NCBI RefSeq assembly: GCF_900128975.1
Contig: NZ_FQVC01000001.1
Location: 62,001 to 126,000, forward strand
Reading direction: 5' to 3'
Source of the DNA: Devosia limi DSM 17137
GTDB taxonomy: Bacteria > Pseudomonadota > Alphaproteobacteria > Rhizobiales > Devosiaceae
Length of the DNA stretch: 64,000 nucleotides
Shown here: positions 45,449-54,669 of the stretch, one piece after another
How positions within the stretch are numbered: position 1 is the stretch's first letter
Layout of the letters: each line of letters starts with the position of its first letter
Notes under the pieces: model-generated
The model's input: only the letters and a program-made list of their open reading frames with translations
What the model was told of the DNA's origin: nothing
Databases searched by the model: none
Program-made: the position numbers and the translations under genes

Positions 45449-45468
45449 GCCGGTTCGTATCGGCGCGA

Positions 45469-47898
45469 TCAGAACTCCGACCAGTCCTTGGCGAGGGCGG
45501 CATTGCCCTGGCTGAGATAGGACTGCGACGCTGAACGGACCCGGTCGGCCTTGGCCTGGGGTTGGGGATCGGCCTTGGGGGCTGCGCGGCCCGACTGAAC
45601 CCGGGGGGTGTCTGAATTCGCCTCAAGCGTGAAGACGTCGACGGCCATATCGAGCTGGCTGGCCTGGTTCTCGCTCTGCTCGATGGCGGCGTTGATCTCT
45701 TCGACCAGCGCCGCATTGTGCTGGGTCATCTCGTCGAGCGTGCGCACGGCGACATTGACCTGACCGATCGCGGCGGCCTGTTCGAGGCTGGACTTGGCGA
45801 TGGCCTGCATCAGGCGGGTATTCTCGTCGACGGCGCCCAGCATGGCGGCAAGCTGCTCGGCAGCGTTGGACACCAGCTTGGTGCCGCCACGCACTTCCAT
45901 GGCCGATTGCTCGATCAGGTGCTTGACGTCGCTTGAAGCGCTGGCCGCCGATTGCGCCAGGCGGCGCACTTCCACCGCGACCACGGCAAAGCCCTTGCCG
46001 GCATCCCCTGCCCGTGCCGCCTCGACCGACGCGTTGAGCGCCAGCAGATTGGTCTGGAAGGCGATATCGTCGATCATGCCGATGATGTTGGAGATCTTGG
46101 CCGAAGACTGGGTGATCCGCTCCATCGCGGCATTGGCCTCGCCCATGGTGTCGCCACTCTGGGCGGCACTGCTGGAGACGCTCTGCGCCTTGCTGCTGGC
46201 CGATTCCGCCATCTTGGCATTTTCTGCCACGGTGGAGGCCAGCTGTTCCATGGCCGCCGAGGTTTCCTCGATGGTCGCGGCCTGGCGGGTCGTGCGCTCG
46301 CTGAGATCGTTGGCGCCCGACAGGATTTCACTGGTGGCGGTCCGCAGCGTGCCCGAGATTGCCTTGGCGCCACTGACGATTTCGGTGAGCTTGCTGGTCA
46401 CTGCATTGGTGTCATCACGCAGCTTTGCAAAGGCGCCGCTATAATCGCCCTGCATGCGGCGGGTCAGGTCGGTATCGGCCATGGCCGCCAGCACGGCGCC
46501 GGTTTCGGACAGGCCGCGATCGACAGTTTCCACCAGGGCATTGACGCTGCCGGCCAGGGCATTGAGCTCGGCATCTGGGAACCGGGCATCGACGCGCTTG
46601 GAGAAGTCGCCGGCAATGGCGGCATCCACCACTTCGCCAAAGGCGGCCTGCAGGGCCACCATCATGTCGGTGCGCTCGATCCGGCGCTGGATCACGGCGG
46701 CGCGTTCTTCTTCGGTCATCTGGCTCATCTTGAGCCCATTATCGCGGAACACTTCGACGGCCCGCGCCAGGGTGCCGATTTCGTCGACGCGCTCGGTGCC
46801 CTTGATCTCGCTGTGGTAATCCCCGCCGGCAACGGCATCGACAGTGGCGCTGAGAGTGCCGAGCGGCTTACCGATCATGGTGCGTAGCAGAAGGAACATC
46901 ACGATGCAGGCAATCAGCACGCAGCCTGCGGCCAACCCAATGATGTTCAGCTGAGTTTCATTGACGGTCGCCGAGAGTGTGGCCAGGGGCACGTTGGAGA
47001 TCACCACCCACTGGTCGAGCGTGCCGCCGACGCTGATCGGCAAGGCGACGCCGCGCATGGCGGTGCCGTCGTGGCCGGTCAGGTCGCTTTCGGCAGTGCC
47101 ATCGGCCAGCGCGGCGCTGGCAAGACCGAAGAGCGGATCGGCAGCCGGCAGGGTCTGGCCGATCAGCGTCGGATCGGGGTGGGCAACAACAATCCCGGAC
47201 GCGGTCACGACGGTGACACTCCCGGTTTCCATTGGCCGAATTTCGGCTAGGCGAGCATTGAGCTCGGCCAGCGAAAGATCGACGCCGCCGGTGCCAACGA
47301 ACTGGTCGGCGACCATGATCGGCGCCGAGAAGGACATCATCAGCACGTCAGCCCCGCCGACGGAATAGGTGTAGGGGTCGATGGCGACCATGCGGCCTTC
47401 GGTCTTGGGGCGATGGTAGTAGGAGCCAGTGGCGGCATCCTCGTAGCCAGTGAGCGGATCGTTGACGATCTCGCCGCTGCCACGGTTCCAGTATGGGATG
47501 TAGCGGCCGGTATCGTCATGGCCCGGACGGCCGGCGAAATCCACGTCGCGACCGTCGACGGCGTTGGGCTCCCAGCCCGACCAGACGCCGAGCAGCGACG
47601 GATTGCGCTCCAGGGTATGCTTGAGCACGGCGTTATAGACCGAACGGCTGGCCGTCCTGGCCTCCTTGAGCGATTCAAGAGCCGTGATCACGCCATCGGC
47701 GGTTGCCGCCGAACGCGACAGGCTGGCTGCGACTTCGTCGGCAACAGCCCGGGTGCTGGCGGCCTGGTAGTTGCGGGTCTGGTGATCGATGGTCTTACCC
47801 ACCTGCTGAACCAGAACGAAGATACCGATGGCGAAGACAACGGCCAGCGCCAATCCACTGAGGATGGCGGTTTTGACCGACAAGGATCGAAAGATCAT
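45469..47898 (-). CDS. Methyl-accepting chemotaxis protein with dCache sensor
   Basis: Transmembrane chemoreceptor of 809 residues from ATG 47898 (ATG 47925 is an alternative). The first membrane helix is at about residues 8-30. A large periplasmic dCache-like sensor covers about 35-295, with the motif YTYSVGGADVLMMSFSAPIM, and the second helix is NIIGLAAGCVLIACIVMFLL. HAMP domains follow at about 320-370 and 430-480, then the signalling hairpin FQTNLLALNASVEAARAG. The C-terminus ends in DWSEF, an xWxxF-type tether for CheR/CheB adaptation enzymes. Ligand unknown; no che genes adjoin it. Confidence 0.93.
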   Translation of the reverse strand: MIFRSLSVKTAILSGLALAVVFAIGIFVLVQQVGKTIDHQTRNYQAASTRAVADEVAASLSRSAATADGVITALESLKEARTASRSVYNAVLKHTLERNPSLLGVWSGWEPNAVDGRDVDFAGRPGHDDTGRYIPYWNRGSGEIVNDPLTGYEDAATGSYYHRPKTEGRMVAIDPYTYSVGGADVLMMSFSAPIMVADQFVGTGGVDLSLAELNARLAEIRPMETGSVTVVTASGIVVAHPDPTLIGQTLPAADPLFGLASAALADGTAESDLTGHDGTAMRGVALPISVGGTLDQWVVISNVPLATLSATVNETQLNIIGLAAGCVLIACIVMFLLLRTMIGKPLGTLSATVDAVAGGDYHSEIKGTERVDEIGTLARAVEVFRDNGLKMSQMTEEERAAVIQRRIERTDMMVALQAAFGEVVDAAIAGDFSKRVDARFPDAELNALAGSVNALVETVDRGLSETGAVLAAMADTDLTRRMQGDYSGAFAKLRDDTNAVTSKLTEIVSGAKAISGTLRTATSEILSGANDLSERTTRQAATIEETSAAMEQLASTVAENAKMAESASSKAQSVSSSAAQSGDTMGEANAAMERITQSSAKISNIIGMIDDIAFQTNLLALNASVEAARAGDAGKGFAVVAVEVRRLAQSAASASSDVKHLIEQSAMEVRGGTKLVSNAAEQLAAMLGAVDENTRLMQAIAKSSLEQAAAIGQVNVAVRTLDEMTQHNAALVEEINAAIEQSENQASQLDMAVDVFTLEANSDTPRVQSGRAAPKADPQPQAKADRVRSASQSYLSQGNAALAKDWSEF

Positions 47899-48099
47899 AG
47901 CGATGGATTTCCCGGTTAGAATCATTCCACCCCGCTGCCAATGCAGGGTTGCCTCGCGGCAAAACAATCACGGAGCCGGTATGAACGACGTGCGTCGGCC
48001 AGCAGCCAGCGCGCGACTGGCCGGTGCCCCTTACCCGGTCAGTCGGGAGCAAAGCTAACGGGAGAGCGGTTAAGGTATCGTGTGTCCCGTAACGGGCGG

Positions 48100-49272
48100 T
48101 CAGGCCCGGGCGGCGGCACGCATTTCGGCGGTGCGCGATAGCACCCAGGCCAGCCCCAGCATCGCCGCTATGCCGCTGCCAAGCAGCACCCCATCGACCA
48201 GGGGATCAGGCGTGGTGCCGGACTTGAGCGCCTGCAACGCCATGCTGAGCACCGTGCCGAACGCGAAGACCGCCAGCCCCTGCCGACCCAGCAGGCGCAG
48301 GGGCGCAGCCATCGCGTTGGCCGCAAGGGTCGACAGGAAAGTCAGTGAACCCAATACATAGAACAGGGCCAGGGCATGCAGCAGGCGCGGCAGGGTCAGG
48401 AAGGTCTTGTCGAAGGCGGTGAAATAGAACGGCACGCCCGCCTGTTGCAGCAAGCGCAGAACACTGCCGCCCGCCGCGCCGACTGCAGCAATCTTGCCCC
48501 ACAACAATGCCAGCACCAGAAAGCCCAGGGCCGCCCAGAACAGCGGCCGCGACAGGGCGAAGAAGCGCTCCCCCTGCTTCATGGCGGCACCAGCCAACAG
48601 GCCAATGACGAAGAGCAATTGCCAGGAAAACGGATTGAAGAACCAGCCGCCGGGTGTCGGGAAATTGGGGAAGTTGAGGCGGAACTGCCCGGCCGCCGCC
48701 CAAAGCAGGATGGAGGCCCCCAACAGCAGCCATGGCCGGCGCAGCCCGATCACCAGCAGCAGCGGCGTCGCCAATAACAGGACGGTGTAGAGCGGCAGGA
48801 TATTGAGATAGCCCAGTTGATGGGTCAGCAGCGGAATGCCGATCATGGCGCTGAGCGGCCGGCTGAACAGCGAGGCGAGATTGTTCTGGTTGAGCAGCTG
48901 GGCGCGATCGAACCACAGGGCCGCGGCGGCAAAGACAGCCAGCGAGAGCATGGTGATGCTCAGGTGGACGAAATAGAGCTGGCGCGCGCGGGCCCAGACC
49001 CTGGTCATGGCAAGCCAGATGGAACCAGTCCGGAAGCGGTTGGAATAGGCCAGTCCCGCCGCCATGCCGGACATGAAGACGAAGGCTTCAGCCGCGTCGG
49101 AGAAACCGAAATTGCGGCTGGTGAGGTTTTCGTAGATCGTGCCGGGGACGTGGTTGATGAAGATCATCACCAGGGCAATGCCGCGAAACATGTCGAGGCG
49201 GTGGTCGCGGCCGCCGGCGGCGACGCCGCCGCCGAGCCTCGTCCCAGCCATGGCTGGATTACGCTGCAACAT
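48100..49272 (-). CDS. opgC: OpgC-domain membrane protein (periplasmic glucan modification)
   Basis: Integral-membrane protein of the OpgC family, which adds succinyl groups to osmoregulated periplasmic glucans. The 390 residues hold about ten hydrophobic helices. The N-terminal motif RLDMFRGIALVMIFINHVPG near residue 25 carries the family's active-site-region histidine, and FGFSDAAEAFVFMSG follows. It starts 14 bp inside the end of opgH, so it is the last gene of opgG-orf-opgH-opgC. Whether succinate or another group is transferred cannot be told from sequence. Confidence 0.9.
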   Translation of the reverse strand: MLQRNPAMAGTRLGGGVAAGGRDHRLDMFRGIALVMIFINHVPGTIYENLTSRNFGFSDAAEAFVFMSGMAAGLAYSNRFRTGSIWLAMTRVWARARQLYFVHLSITMLSLAVFAAAALWFDRAQLLNQNNLASLFSRPLSAMIGIPLLTHQLGYLNILPLYTVLLLATPLLLVIGLRRPWLLLGASILLWAAAGQFRLNFPNFPTPGGWFFNPFSWQLLFVIGLLAGAAMKQGERFFALSRPLFWAALGFLVLALLWGKIAAVGAAGGSVLRLLQQAGVPFYFTAFDKTFLTLPRLLHALALFYVLGSLTFLSTLAANAMAAPLRLLGRQGLAVFAFGTVLSMALQALKSGTTPDPLVDGVLLGSGIAAMLGLAWVLSRTAEMRAAARA

Positions 49273-51049
49273 TATTCGCAGATCCGATGTCGATCATTGC
49301 ACCGGCTCGTTCGGCCCTGCTCCAGCGCTCCATGATGGCCCGATACTCGACCAGGACGGGCGAAGGATGGAGTTCGGCCGGGGTGACGAATACCCAGCCC
49401 TGCAGGCCGCGCCAGATGCAGGAGCTGGCGGTAATCAGCACCGGCGCCAGCACCGCTGGTAGCATGGTCGGCGCAACCCAGATCAGGATAGCCGGGGCGA
49501 GCGCCGCGGTAATGCCGAGAGCGAGAAGGCCAAACGCAACGATCCACCAGGTTGCGGCAAATGCCTCGCGCAGGGTCACATAGCCCTGCGAGCGGCTGGT
49601 CGCGGGCCAGCCCCCATCCAGGCCAAGCAGCACCTGCGCCACGGCGCGACTCTGCAGCAGCAGCATGGCCGGCGCGACGATGGTGGAGAACACGATCTCG
49701 CCAATGATCGAGGCCAGCGCGACGGCATTGCCGCCGGACGCTCGATTGTGACCGTCGAACATGCCCCGCACGAAGATCAGTAGCTTGGGCAGGATCAGAA
49801 CCGTCAGGACCGCAACGCCCAGGGTCCAGATGCTGATATTGGGATCCTCGAAGCCAACCAGGATCGGCGATTGATCGGGCAGGATGGCAGCCAGGATGCT
49901 GGCAAACAGCAGAGCCAGCCAGAGCGGCGCGGCAAAATAGGCCATGATGCCCTGCACGAAGGTGAAGCGGCTCCACCAGCGCAGGCCGGGCGCCCTGACC
50001 AGGCGACGATGCTGCATATTGCCCTGGCACCAGCGGCGGTCGCGCTTGGCGTATTCGATGAGGTTTTCCGGGCCCTCTTCATAGGAGCCTTCCAATGCCG
50101 GATCGACATTGACCTTCCAGCCGGCGCGGGCAAGCAGGGCGGCCTCGACATAGTCGTGGCTCAGGATGTGGCCGCCATAGGGTGGCTTGCCGGTCAACAC
50201 AGGCAGGCCGCAACTGGCGGCAAATGCCCCGACGCGAAGGATGGCGTTGTGGCCCCAATAGGGTCCTTCATGCCCCTGCATGGTCGCAGCGCCACGGGCA
50301 AAGCTGGGCGACAGGTAATTGGACGAAAACTGCATGCAGCGCCCGAACAGAGTGCGCGCATTGATGATACGCGGCACGGTCTGCAGCAGGCCCAGTTCGG
50401 GATCGGCATCCATCCGGCGCGCCATCTCGGCAATGGTGGCGCCTTCCATCAGGCTGTCGGCATCCAGGATCAGCGCATAATCATAGGCGCCGCCGGAGCG
50501 GGAGATGAAGTCTTCGACATTGCCGGCCTTCTTGCCGATATTGAGCGCGCGGCGCCGATAGAAAATCCGCCCCTCCCCGCCCGGCTCGGCGATCAGGCGT
50601 TGAAACCACACCGCTTCCTGGGCGGCCACGTCCATCGCGGTGGTGTCGGACAGCACGGCAATGTGGAAGCGATCCTCCAGCCCCAGCGCACAAAGGCTCC
50701 GGTTCATTGCCGCGATACGCGAAAAGGTGGGAACCGGGTCCTCGTTGTAGATGGGGACCAGAATGGCCGTGAGGCCGATCGGTTTGTCGCGCGCTGCCGC
50801 AGGCTGACCCGCACTCGGGGTGACCACGCCGATCAGCGCCGCCACCGCGCCCCAGAGCAGCCAGAAGCCGCTGACCACGACCAGCCCGGTGCGCACCAGG
50901 TCGAGCGCTGTCAGCCCGCCAATGCCGGTGAAACGAACAAACAGGTATCCGCCCAGCAGGCTGAGCCCAACGGTTACGGCAAGGGCGGCGCCGCGCAACA
51001 GGATCGGTCGCACAGCCGAAGAGGTTCCCGCATTGGGCATAAGGGGCAT
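49259..51049 (-). CDS. opgH: Glucan biosynthesis glucosyltransferase OpgH
   Basis: Inner-membrane family-2 glucosyltransferase that makes the beta-glucan backbone from UDP-glucose and passes it to the periplasm. Two N-terminal helices (about 18-75) precede the catalytic domain with ILVPIYNEDP near 93, LILDADSLMEGA near 192, YWGHNAILRV and KRDRRWCQGN (QxxRW-like). Further helices follow at about 370-560. At 596 aa it is far shorter than E. coli OpgH (847 aa), lacking most of the N-terminal cytoplasmic region and the C-terminal tail. A 45-codon ORF sits just upstream. Confidence 0.93.
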   Translation of the reverse strand: MPLMPNAGTSSAVRPILLRGAALAVTVGLSLLGGYLFVRFTGIGGLTALDLVRTGLVVVSGFWLLWGAVAALIGVVTPSAGQPAAARDKPIGLTAILVPIYNEDPVPTFSRIAAMNRSLCALGLEDRFHIAVLSDTTAMDVAAQEAVWFQRLIAEPGGEGRIFYRRRALNIGKKAGNVEDFISRSGGAYDYALILDADSLMEGATIAEMARRMDADPELGLLQTVPRIINARTLFGRCMQFSSNYLSPSFARGAATMQGHEGPYWGHNAILRVGAFAASCGLPVLTGKPPYGGHILSHDYVEAALLARAGWKVNVDPALEGSYEEGPENLIEYAKRDRRWCQGNMQHRRLVRAPGLRWWSRFTFVQGIMAYFAAPLWLALLFASILAAILPDQSPILVGFEDPNISIWTLGVAVLTVLILPKLLIFVRGMFDGHNRASGGNAVALASIIGEIVFSTIVAPAMLLLQSRAVAQVLLGLDGGWPATSRSQGYVTLREAFAATWWIVAFGLLALGITAALAPAILIWVAPTMLPAVLAPVLITASSCIWRGLQGWVFVTPAELHPSPVLVEYRAIMERWSRAERAGAMIDIGSANNVAA

Positions 51050-51055
51050 CAGGAC

Positions 51056-51193
51056 CTAAAACCAGGACAGGGAGGCGAACTTCCGGCGGAGCGTCGCCAA
51101 AACGGAATTGTGCCGCTCGAGCTGCTGCTTGGGCATGGCGAGTGGCGCGTCTGGCAAGGCGATGGCGTAGGGAAAATTGGGCTCGTGCTTCAT
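51056..51193 (-). CDS. 45-codon ORF between opgG and opgH
   Basis: Small unannotated-looking frame encoding 45 residues. The ATG (51193) overlaps the TGA of opgG as ATGA, and its TAG is 6 bases before the opgH start, so it is embedded in the operon with translation coupling on both sides. The product opens MKHEPNFPYAIALPDAPLAM and ends in a basic helix-like segment RRKFASLSWF. No membrane segment or signal peptide. It may be a detached piece of the longer N-terminus that OpgH has in gammaproteobacteria, or an operon-specific small regulator. Confidence 0.6.
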   Translation of the reverse strand: MKHEPNFPYAIALPDAPLAMPKQQLERHNSVLATLRRKFASLSWF

Positions 51194-52788
51194 GCTGAGG
51201 GCCTCCACTGGTACAACCACGTCTCGGTGAGCTTGCGGCCCAGCCCGATCAGGTATGCCTTCATTTCGATGGTCGTTGTGCCGTCGTGCTCGACATCGAG
51301 CACCAGGCGCCAGACGCCGTTGGCCTCGTTGCGCGACAGCGTTGAATTGCGCAGCAGACCGCCAGAGACATTGGCAAGGATATCGAGCGGGGTGCCCGGG
51401 GGCAGCGCGTCGAGCTCACCACCCTTGAAGTCGACGACGAACTTGCGAAGATTGGCCTGCCCGGCAATGCCCGAAACACCGCCCTTGCCCGCCCGCGTTT
51501 CCGCGACATAGGCGATGCCCTCGGGCGCGGGATCGAGATTGCCCCAGATCATCCGGTACTGGAATTCGCGCGCCTCGCCGGCCAATGCCGGTTCGGACGG
51601 GATCCAGAAGGCCACGATATTGTCGTCGGCCTCGAGCTTGGCGGGGATTTCGATCAGGCGGATACTGCCCTGCCCCCAGTCACCGACCGGCTCGACGCGC
51701 GCCGATGGGCGGCGCTCGTAATGGGCTTCGGCGTCCTGATAGGTCTCGAAGTCGCGACCGCGCTGATAGAGGCCAAAGGCGCGGGGATTGGCTTCCCAGA
51801 AATAGGAATTGCCGAGATCGCCGGCATTGTTGAGCGCGCGCCACATGACTTCGCCGCCCTGGCGCTCGACCAGCAGGCCATTGCTGTCATGCACCTGCGG
51901 CCGGTAATCGTCGAAGCCGGCGCGATTGGTCTCGGCATAAAGGAACATAGAGGTCAGCGGGGCGACGCCGAGTTCCTGGATATCGCTCCGGAAATAGAGG
52001 CGCGCGGTGACATCGACCACGGTTTCCTGGACGCTGGAACTGGCCGGGGTGACGATGAAGCGATAGGCGCCGGTCAGGCTGGCGCTATCGAGCGCGGCAT
52101 AAAGGGTCAGCGGCTGGCCGGCCACCGGGCGTTCCAGATAGAATTCGGTAAAACGCGGGAATTCCTCGGGCAGATTGACCCAGGAATTGACCACTGCTCC
52201 ACGGGCGCTCAGGCCATAGATGTTGTCGCGGCCCAGCACGCGGAAATAGCTGGCACCAACGAAGGACATCAGCTCGTCAAACACCCCGGGGGCATTGATC
52301 GGGTGATTGACGCGGAAGCCGGCGACGCCGGGGAACGGCTCGGCTTCGGCAGCGGCCCCGACCGCCTTGTCATGATACTGAAATGAAGCCGCGCTAAACA
52401 CCAGCGGACGGGCCGTACCGGCTTCGATCTCGAACAGCTTGACCGGCTCATTGTAGAGCCAGCCAAGATGGAAGGCCTGCACCTGATAGCCAAGATCGAG
52501 GTCAGCCCATTTTCCGTGGTCGGGACGGAACTGAATCAGCCGATAGGTGTCGTAGTCGAGCCCCTTGAAAGCCTCTGGAATGGTGGCAACAAGCGGCTGG
52601 AAGGGCCCGGCGGCCATGGCCTGCAGGCGGGCGCTGAATGCCTCGAAATCAAAGGCGAATTCGGCGCGCTCCTCGACCTGGGCAAATGCGGCTCCGGTGA
52701 GCGATGTCGTTGAAAGCAATGCGATAAGGGCGGCTGCGCCCTTGAGGACACTGCGCCGGTTTGGAAGGCTGTGATTGGAAGACGTCAA
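51190..52788 (-). CDS. opgG: Glucan biosynthesis protein OpgG (Tat-exported)
   Basis: Periplasmic protein of the MdoG/MdoD family that branches or processes the nascent osmoregulated glucan. A twin-arginine signal RRSVLKGAAALIALLS follows a short n-region when TTG 52788 is used (532 aa); ATG 52866 is an alternative. The mature protein has the two-domain family pattern, with VSGFRVNHPIN-like, SYFRVLGRDNIYGLSARG and RPSARVEPVGDWGQGSIRLI motifs. In E. coli the Tat-exported member is OpgD and OpgG is Sec-exported, so OpgD-like assignment is possible. It is the first gene of the operon. Confidence 0.88.
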   Translation of the reverse strand: MTSSNHSLPNRRSVLKGAAALIALLSTTSLTGAAFAQVEERAEFAFDFEAFSARLQAMAAGPFQPLVATIPEAFKGLDYDTYRLIQFRPDHGKWADLDLGYQVQAFHLGWLYNEPVKLFEIEAGTARPLVFSAASFQYHDKAVGAAAEAEPFPGVAGFRVNHPINAPGVFDELMSFVGASYFRVLGRDNIYGLSARGAVVNSWVNLPEEFPRFTEFYLERPVAGQPLTLYAALDSASLTGAYRFIVTPASSSVQETVVDVTARLYFRSDIQELGVAPLTSMFLYAETNRAGFDDYRPQVHDSNGLLVERQGGEVMWRALNNAGDLGNSYFWEANPRAFGLYQRGRDFETYQDAEAHYERRPSARVEPVGDWGQGSIRLIEIPAKLEADDNIVAFWIPSEPALAGEAREFQYRMIWGNLDPAPEGIAYVAETRAGKGGVSGIAGQANLRKFVVDFKGGELDALPPGTPLDILANVSGGLLRNSTLSRNEANGVWRLVLDVEHDGTTTIEMKAYLIGLGRKLTETWLYQWRPSA

Positions 52789-53185
52789 GCTTGTACCCGC
52801 TTGGTTTGATTGCCACACCGATAGGCAGAAACCACGAACGCCTGTTAGCGCTAAAAGTTCTCGCATGGGGCCCATGCAGGGCGAGCATGGCTGCAATATG
52901 GCCCAGCCATGCGTGCAGCGCGGGGCTGGCTTGACGGCGCCCGCGGCCGGTCGCCACGGCCAGCACAGACGCGGCGTGCGCCACTCCTGAATGCAGCAGA
53001 AGCCGCGCACCCGCGGGGCATCGACCAAGGGTCCAAAAGCTCGAATCGACGCTGCTCCAGCCCTGCAATTGCCACATGGCAGGCGGGGTTCGCCCAAATG
53101 CGAGATCGGCCCCCCGGTGGACCGGGGAGCCGAGGGCGGATTGGTGAGCTAGCAGTTGAACTGCGGGGTCAGACGCTCAGCCAGC
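52789..53185. promoter_or_regulatory. 397-bp gene-free leader of the opg operon
   Basis: No credible gene. It holds a perfect 10-bp palindrome TTAGCGCTAA at 52845-52854, a core typical of LacI/ROK-type operators. A hairpin CCCCGGT-gg-ACCGGGG lies within an outer TCGGC/GCCGA pair at about 53106-53136; it may end the upstream SDR transcript. Several further GC-rich inverted repeats occur around 52890-52960. The opg promoter should lie in the lower part. Confidence 0.5.
52845..52854. promoter_or_regulatory. Candidate LacI-type operator upstream of opgG
   Basis: Perfect palindrome TTAGCGCTAA with central CG step, about 57 bp before the chosen opgG start. LacI-family operators usually have this central symmetry. 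No lacI-like gene is in the window, so any regulator would act in trans. Confidence 0.35.
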
Positions 53186-53914
53186 TCAGAGGTCGTTGCG
53201 CTGCGGCAGGATGACGATGTCGCGAATGGTGACATTGCGCGGGCGGGTCAGCATGAACTTGACCGCCGCCGCTACTTCGGCCGGCTCCATCAGGTCGCCG
53301 GCGACCTTGGCGGCTTCGAGCTTTTCGGCGGGCCAATCGGCGATCAGGGCGGTGATGACCGGACCCGGCGCCACCGCGCCGACGCGGATTCCGTGCGGCG
53401 CAACCTGCCGGCGCACGGTGTGGACGAAGGCCTGGATGGCGTGTTTGGAGGCCGTGTAGATCGGCTCCCACACTACCGGCACCAGGCCTGCAATCGAGCT
53501 GGTCATGATGATATCGCCGCTGCCGCGCGCGATCATGTGGGGCAGGACCGCATGGACCGAGCGGAACGCCGCGTTGACGTTGAGATTGAGCATCCGGTCC
53601 CACTGATCGGGATCGCCCTCCGCCACCGGCCCGCCGACATAGGAGCCGGCATTGGCGTGGAAGATATCGAGCTGGCCGGCCATTTCGAGAATCTGCGGCA
53701 GCATATTGGCGACGCTGGCCGGATTGGTGAGATCGGTCACCACCGCAAAGGCGTTGGGCCCCAGTTCGGCGCAGAGGTGGTGGAGCTTGTCGCCCTCTCG
53801 GTCCACCAGCCCAACCCGGACGCCGGCATCGAGCAGCATTTTCGCGCATTCGAGGCCGATACCCGAGGCGGCGCCGGTGACGGCGGCTACCTTGCCGTTC
53901 AAATCCTGATCCAT
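53186..53914 (-). CDS. SDR-family dehydrogenase of the ugp-like operon
   Basis: Short-chain dehydrogenase of 242 residues from ATG 53914, chosen because AAAGG lies seven bases upstream; ATG 53920 and TTG 53929 are possible. Cofactor motif TGAASGIG near residue 13, D in VGLVDREG (suggesting NAD), NAG near 88, SSIAG and [11 protein letters not shown] for catalysis. Closest by look to sugar-alcohol (ribitol-type) dehydrogenases. It is the last gene of a minus-strand operon with HAD phosphatase, GDPD and ABC importer genes, so a polyol substrate is plausible. Confidence 0.87.
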   Translation of the reverse strand: MDQDLNGKVAAVTGAASGIGLECAKMLLDAGVRVGLVDREGDKLHHLCAELGPNAFAVVTDLTNPASVANMLPQILEMAGQLDIFHANAGSYVGGPVAEGDPDQWDRMLNLNVNAAFRSVHAVLPHMIARGSGDIIMTSSIAGLVPVVWEPIYTASKHAIQAFVHTVRRQVAPHGIRVGAVAPGPVITALIADWPAEKLEAAKVAGDLMEPAEVAAAVKFMLTRPRNVTIRDIVILPQRNDL

Positions 53915-53925
53915 ATTCATGCCTT

Positions 53926-54666
53926 TCAACTGCGAGCCGCGTGCTTGACCAAGCGCTCTGCCAGAGTGCGATTGGCGAGCGCCAGCGCAGCGGGAAGCTC
54001 ATCGGCACCATGCGCCACGGTCAGCGCGCCGACCGCCATCAGCAGGTTGGTCCGACCCGGGCGCGGATCGGTCGGGTCGACAAAACCGATACAGAGCATG
54101 CCAGCGGCGACCGCCGCCTCGATCCCGTGCGGGCTATCGTCGATCATCACGCAGCTGGCCGGGTCGACGCCGAATTGCTCGGCGCAGTAGAACATCAGGT
54201 CCGGCGCCGGCTTGGGCCGGGAGACGGCATCGGCACTGAATACATGCGGGACGAACTGCGCCCAGAGTTCGAGATGACCGAGGCTGCGCTCCAGGCGATC
54301 CATGGCGCTGTTCGACGCCACACACTTGGGGCGGTCTAGCCGACTGACCACCTCCAGCATGCCTGGCATGGGGGCGAGGCGCTCGGCAAAGGCGGGAAAC
54401 AGCTTGTCGTGCCAGAGCGCAAACAGCGGCTCGCCATCGACCGAATATTCCTGCTCGATCATCGCGCGAATGATGCGGATGGCGTTGCCGGTATACTTCT
54501 CATGGGCCTGTTGATCGGTGATGGCGATGCCCATGGCGCGCATGCTTTCGGCCAGCGTGCTGCTGGCAATGGGCTCGCTGTCGATCAGGACGCCGTCGCA
54601 GTCGAAGATAATGAGCCCGATGGCATCGAGCGGGTCGGCGGGTGGTGGGGTTGAACGGTCAAGCAC
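53926..54666 (-). CDS. HAD-superfamily phosphatase (phosphoglycolate phosphatase/beta-PGM type)
   Basis: Haloacid-dehalogenase-like hydrolase, 246 aa, with a C1-type helical cap. Motif I is [15 protein letters not shown] near residue 18 (nucleophile D in DCDGV), motif II is [11 protein letters not shown] near 114, motif III lysine is in [11 protein letters not shown] and motif IV is [14 protein letters not shown]. It likely dephosphorylates a small sugar or polyol phosphate; the operon suggests glycerol phosphate or a related compound. It ends 12 bp before the SDR start and begins 3 bp after the GDPD stop. Confidence 0.88.
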   Translation of the reverse strand: MLDRSTPPPADPLDAIGLIIFDCDGVLIDSEPIASSTLAESMRAMGIAITDQQAHEKYTGNAIRIIRAMIEQEYSVDGEPLFALWHDKLFPAFAERLAPMPGMLEVVSRLDRPKCVASNSAMDRLERSLGHLELWAQFVPHVFSADAVSRPKPAPDLMFYCAEQFGVDPASCVMIDDSPHGIEAAVAAGMLCIGFVDPTDPRPGRTNLLMAVGALTVAHGADELPAALALANRTLAERLVKHAARS

Positions 54667-54669
54667 TCT

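Noticed and set aside
48206..48916. 236-codon frame overlapping opgC on the same strand
   Set aside because: Out-of-frame shadow of opgC with Pro/Ala/Arg-rich composition and no domain.
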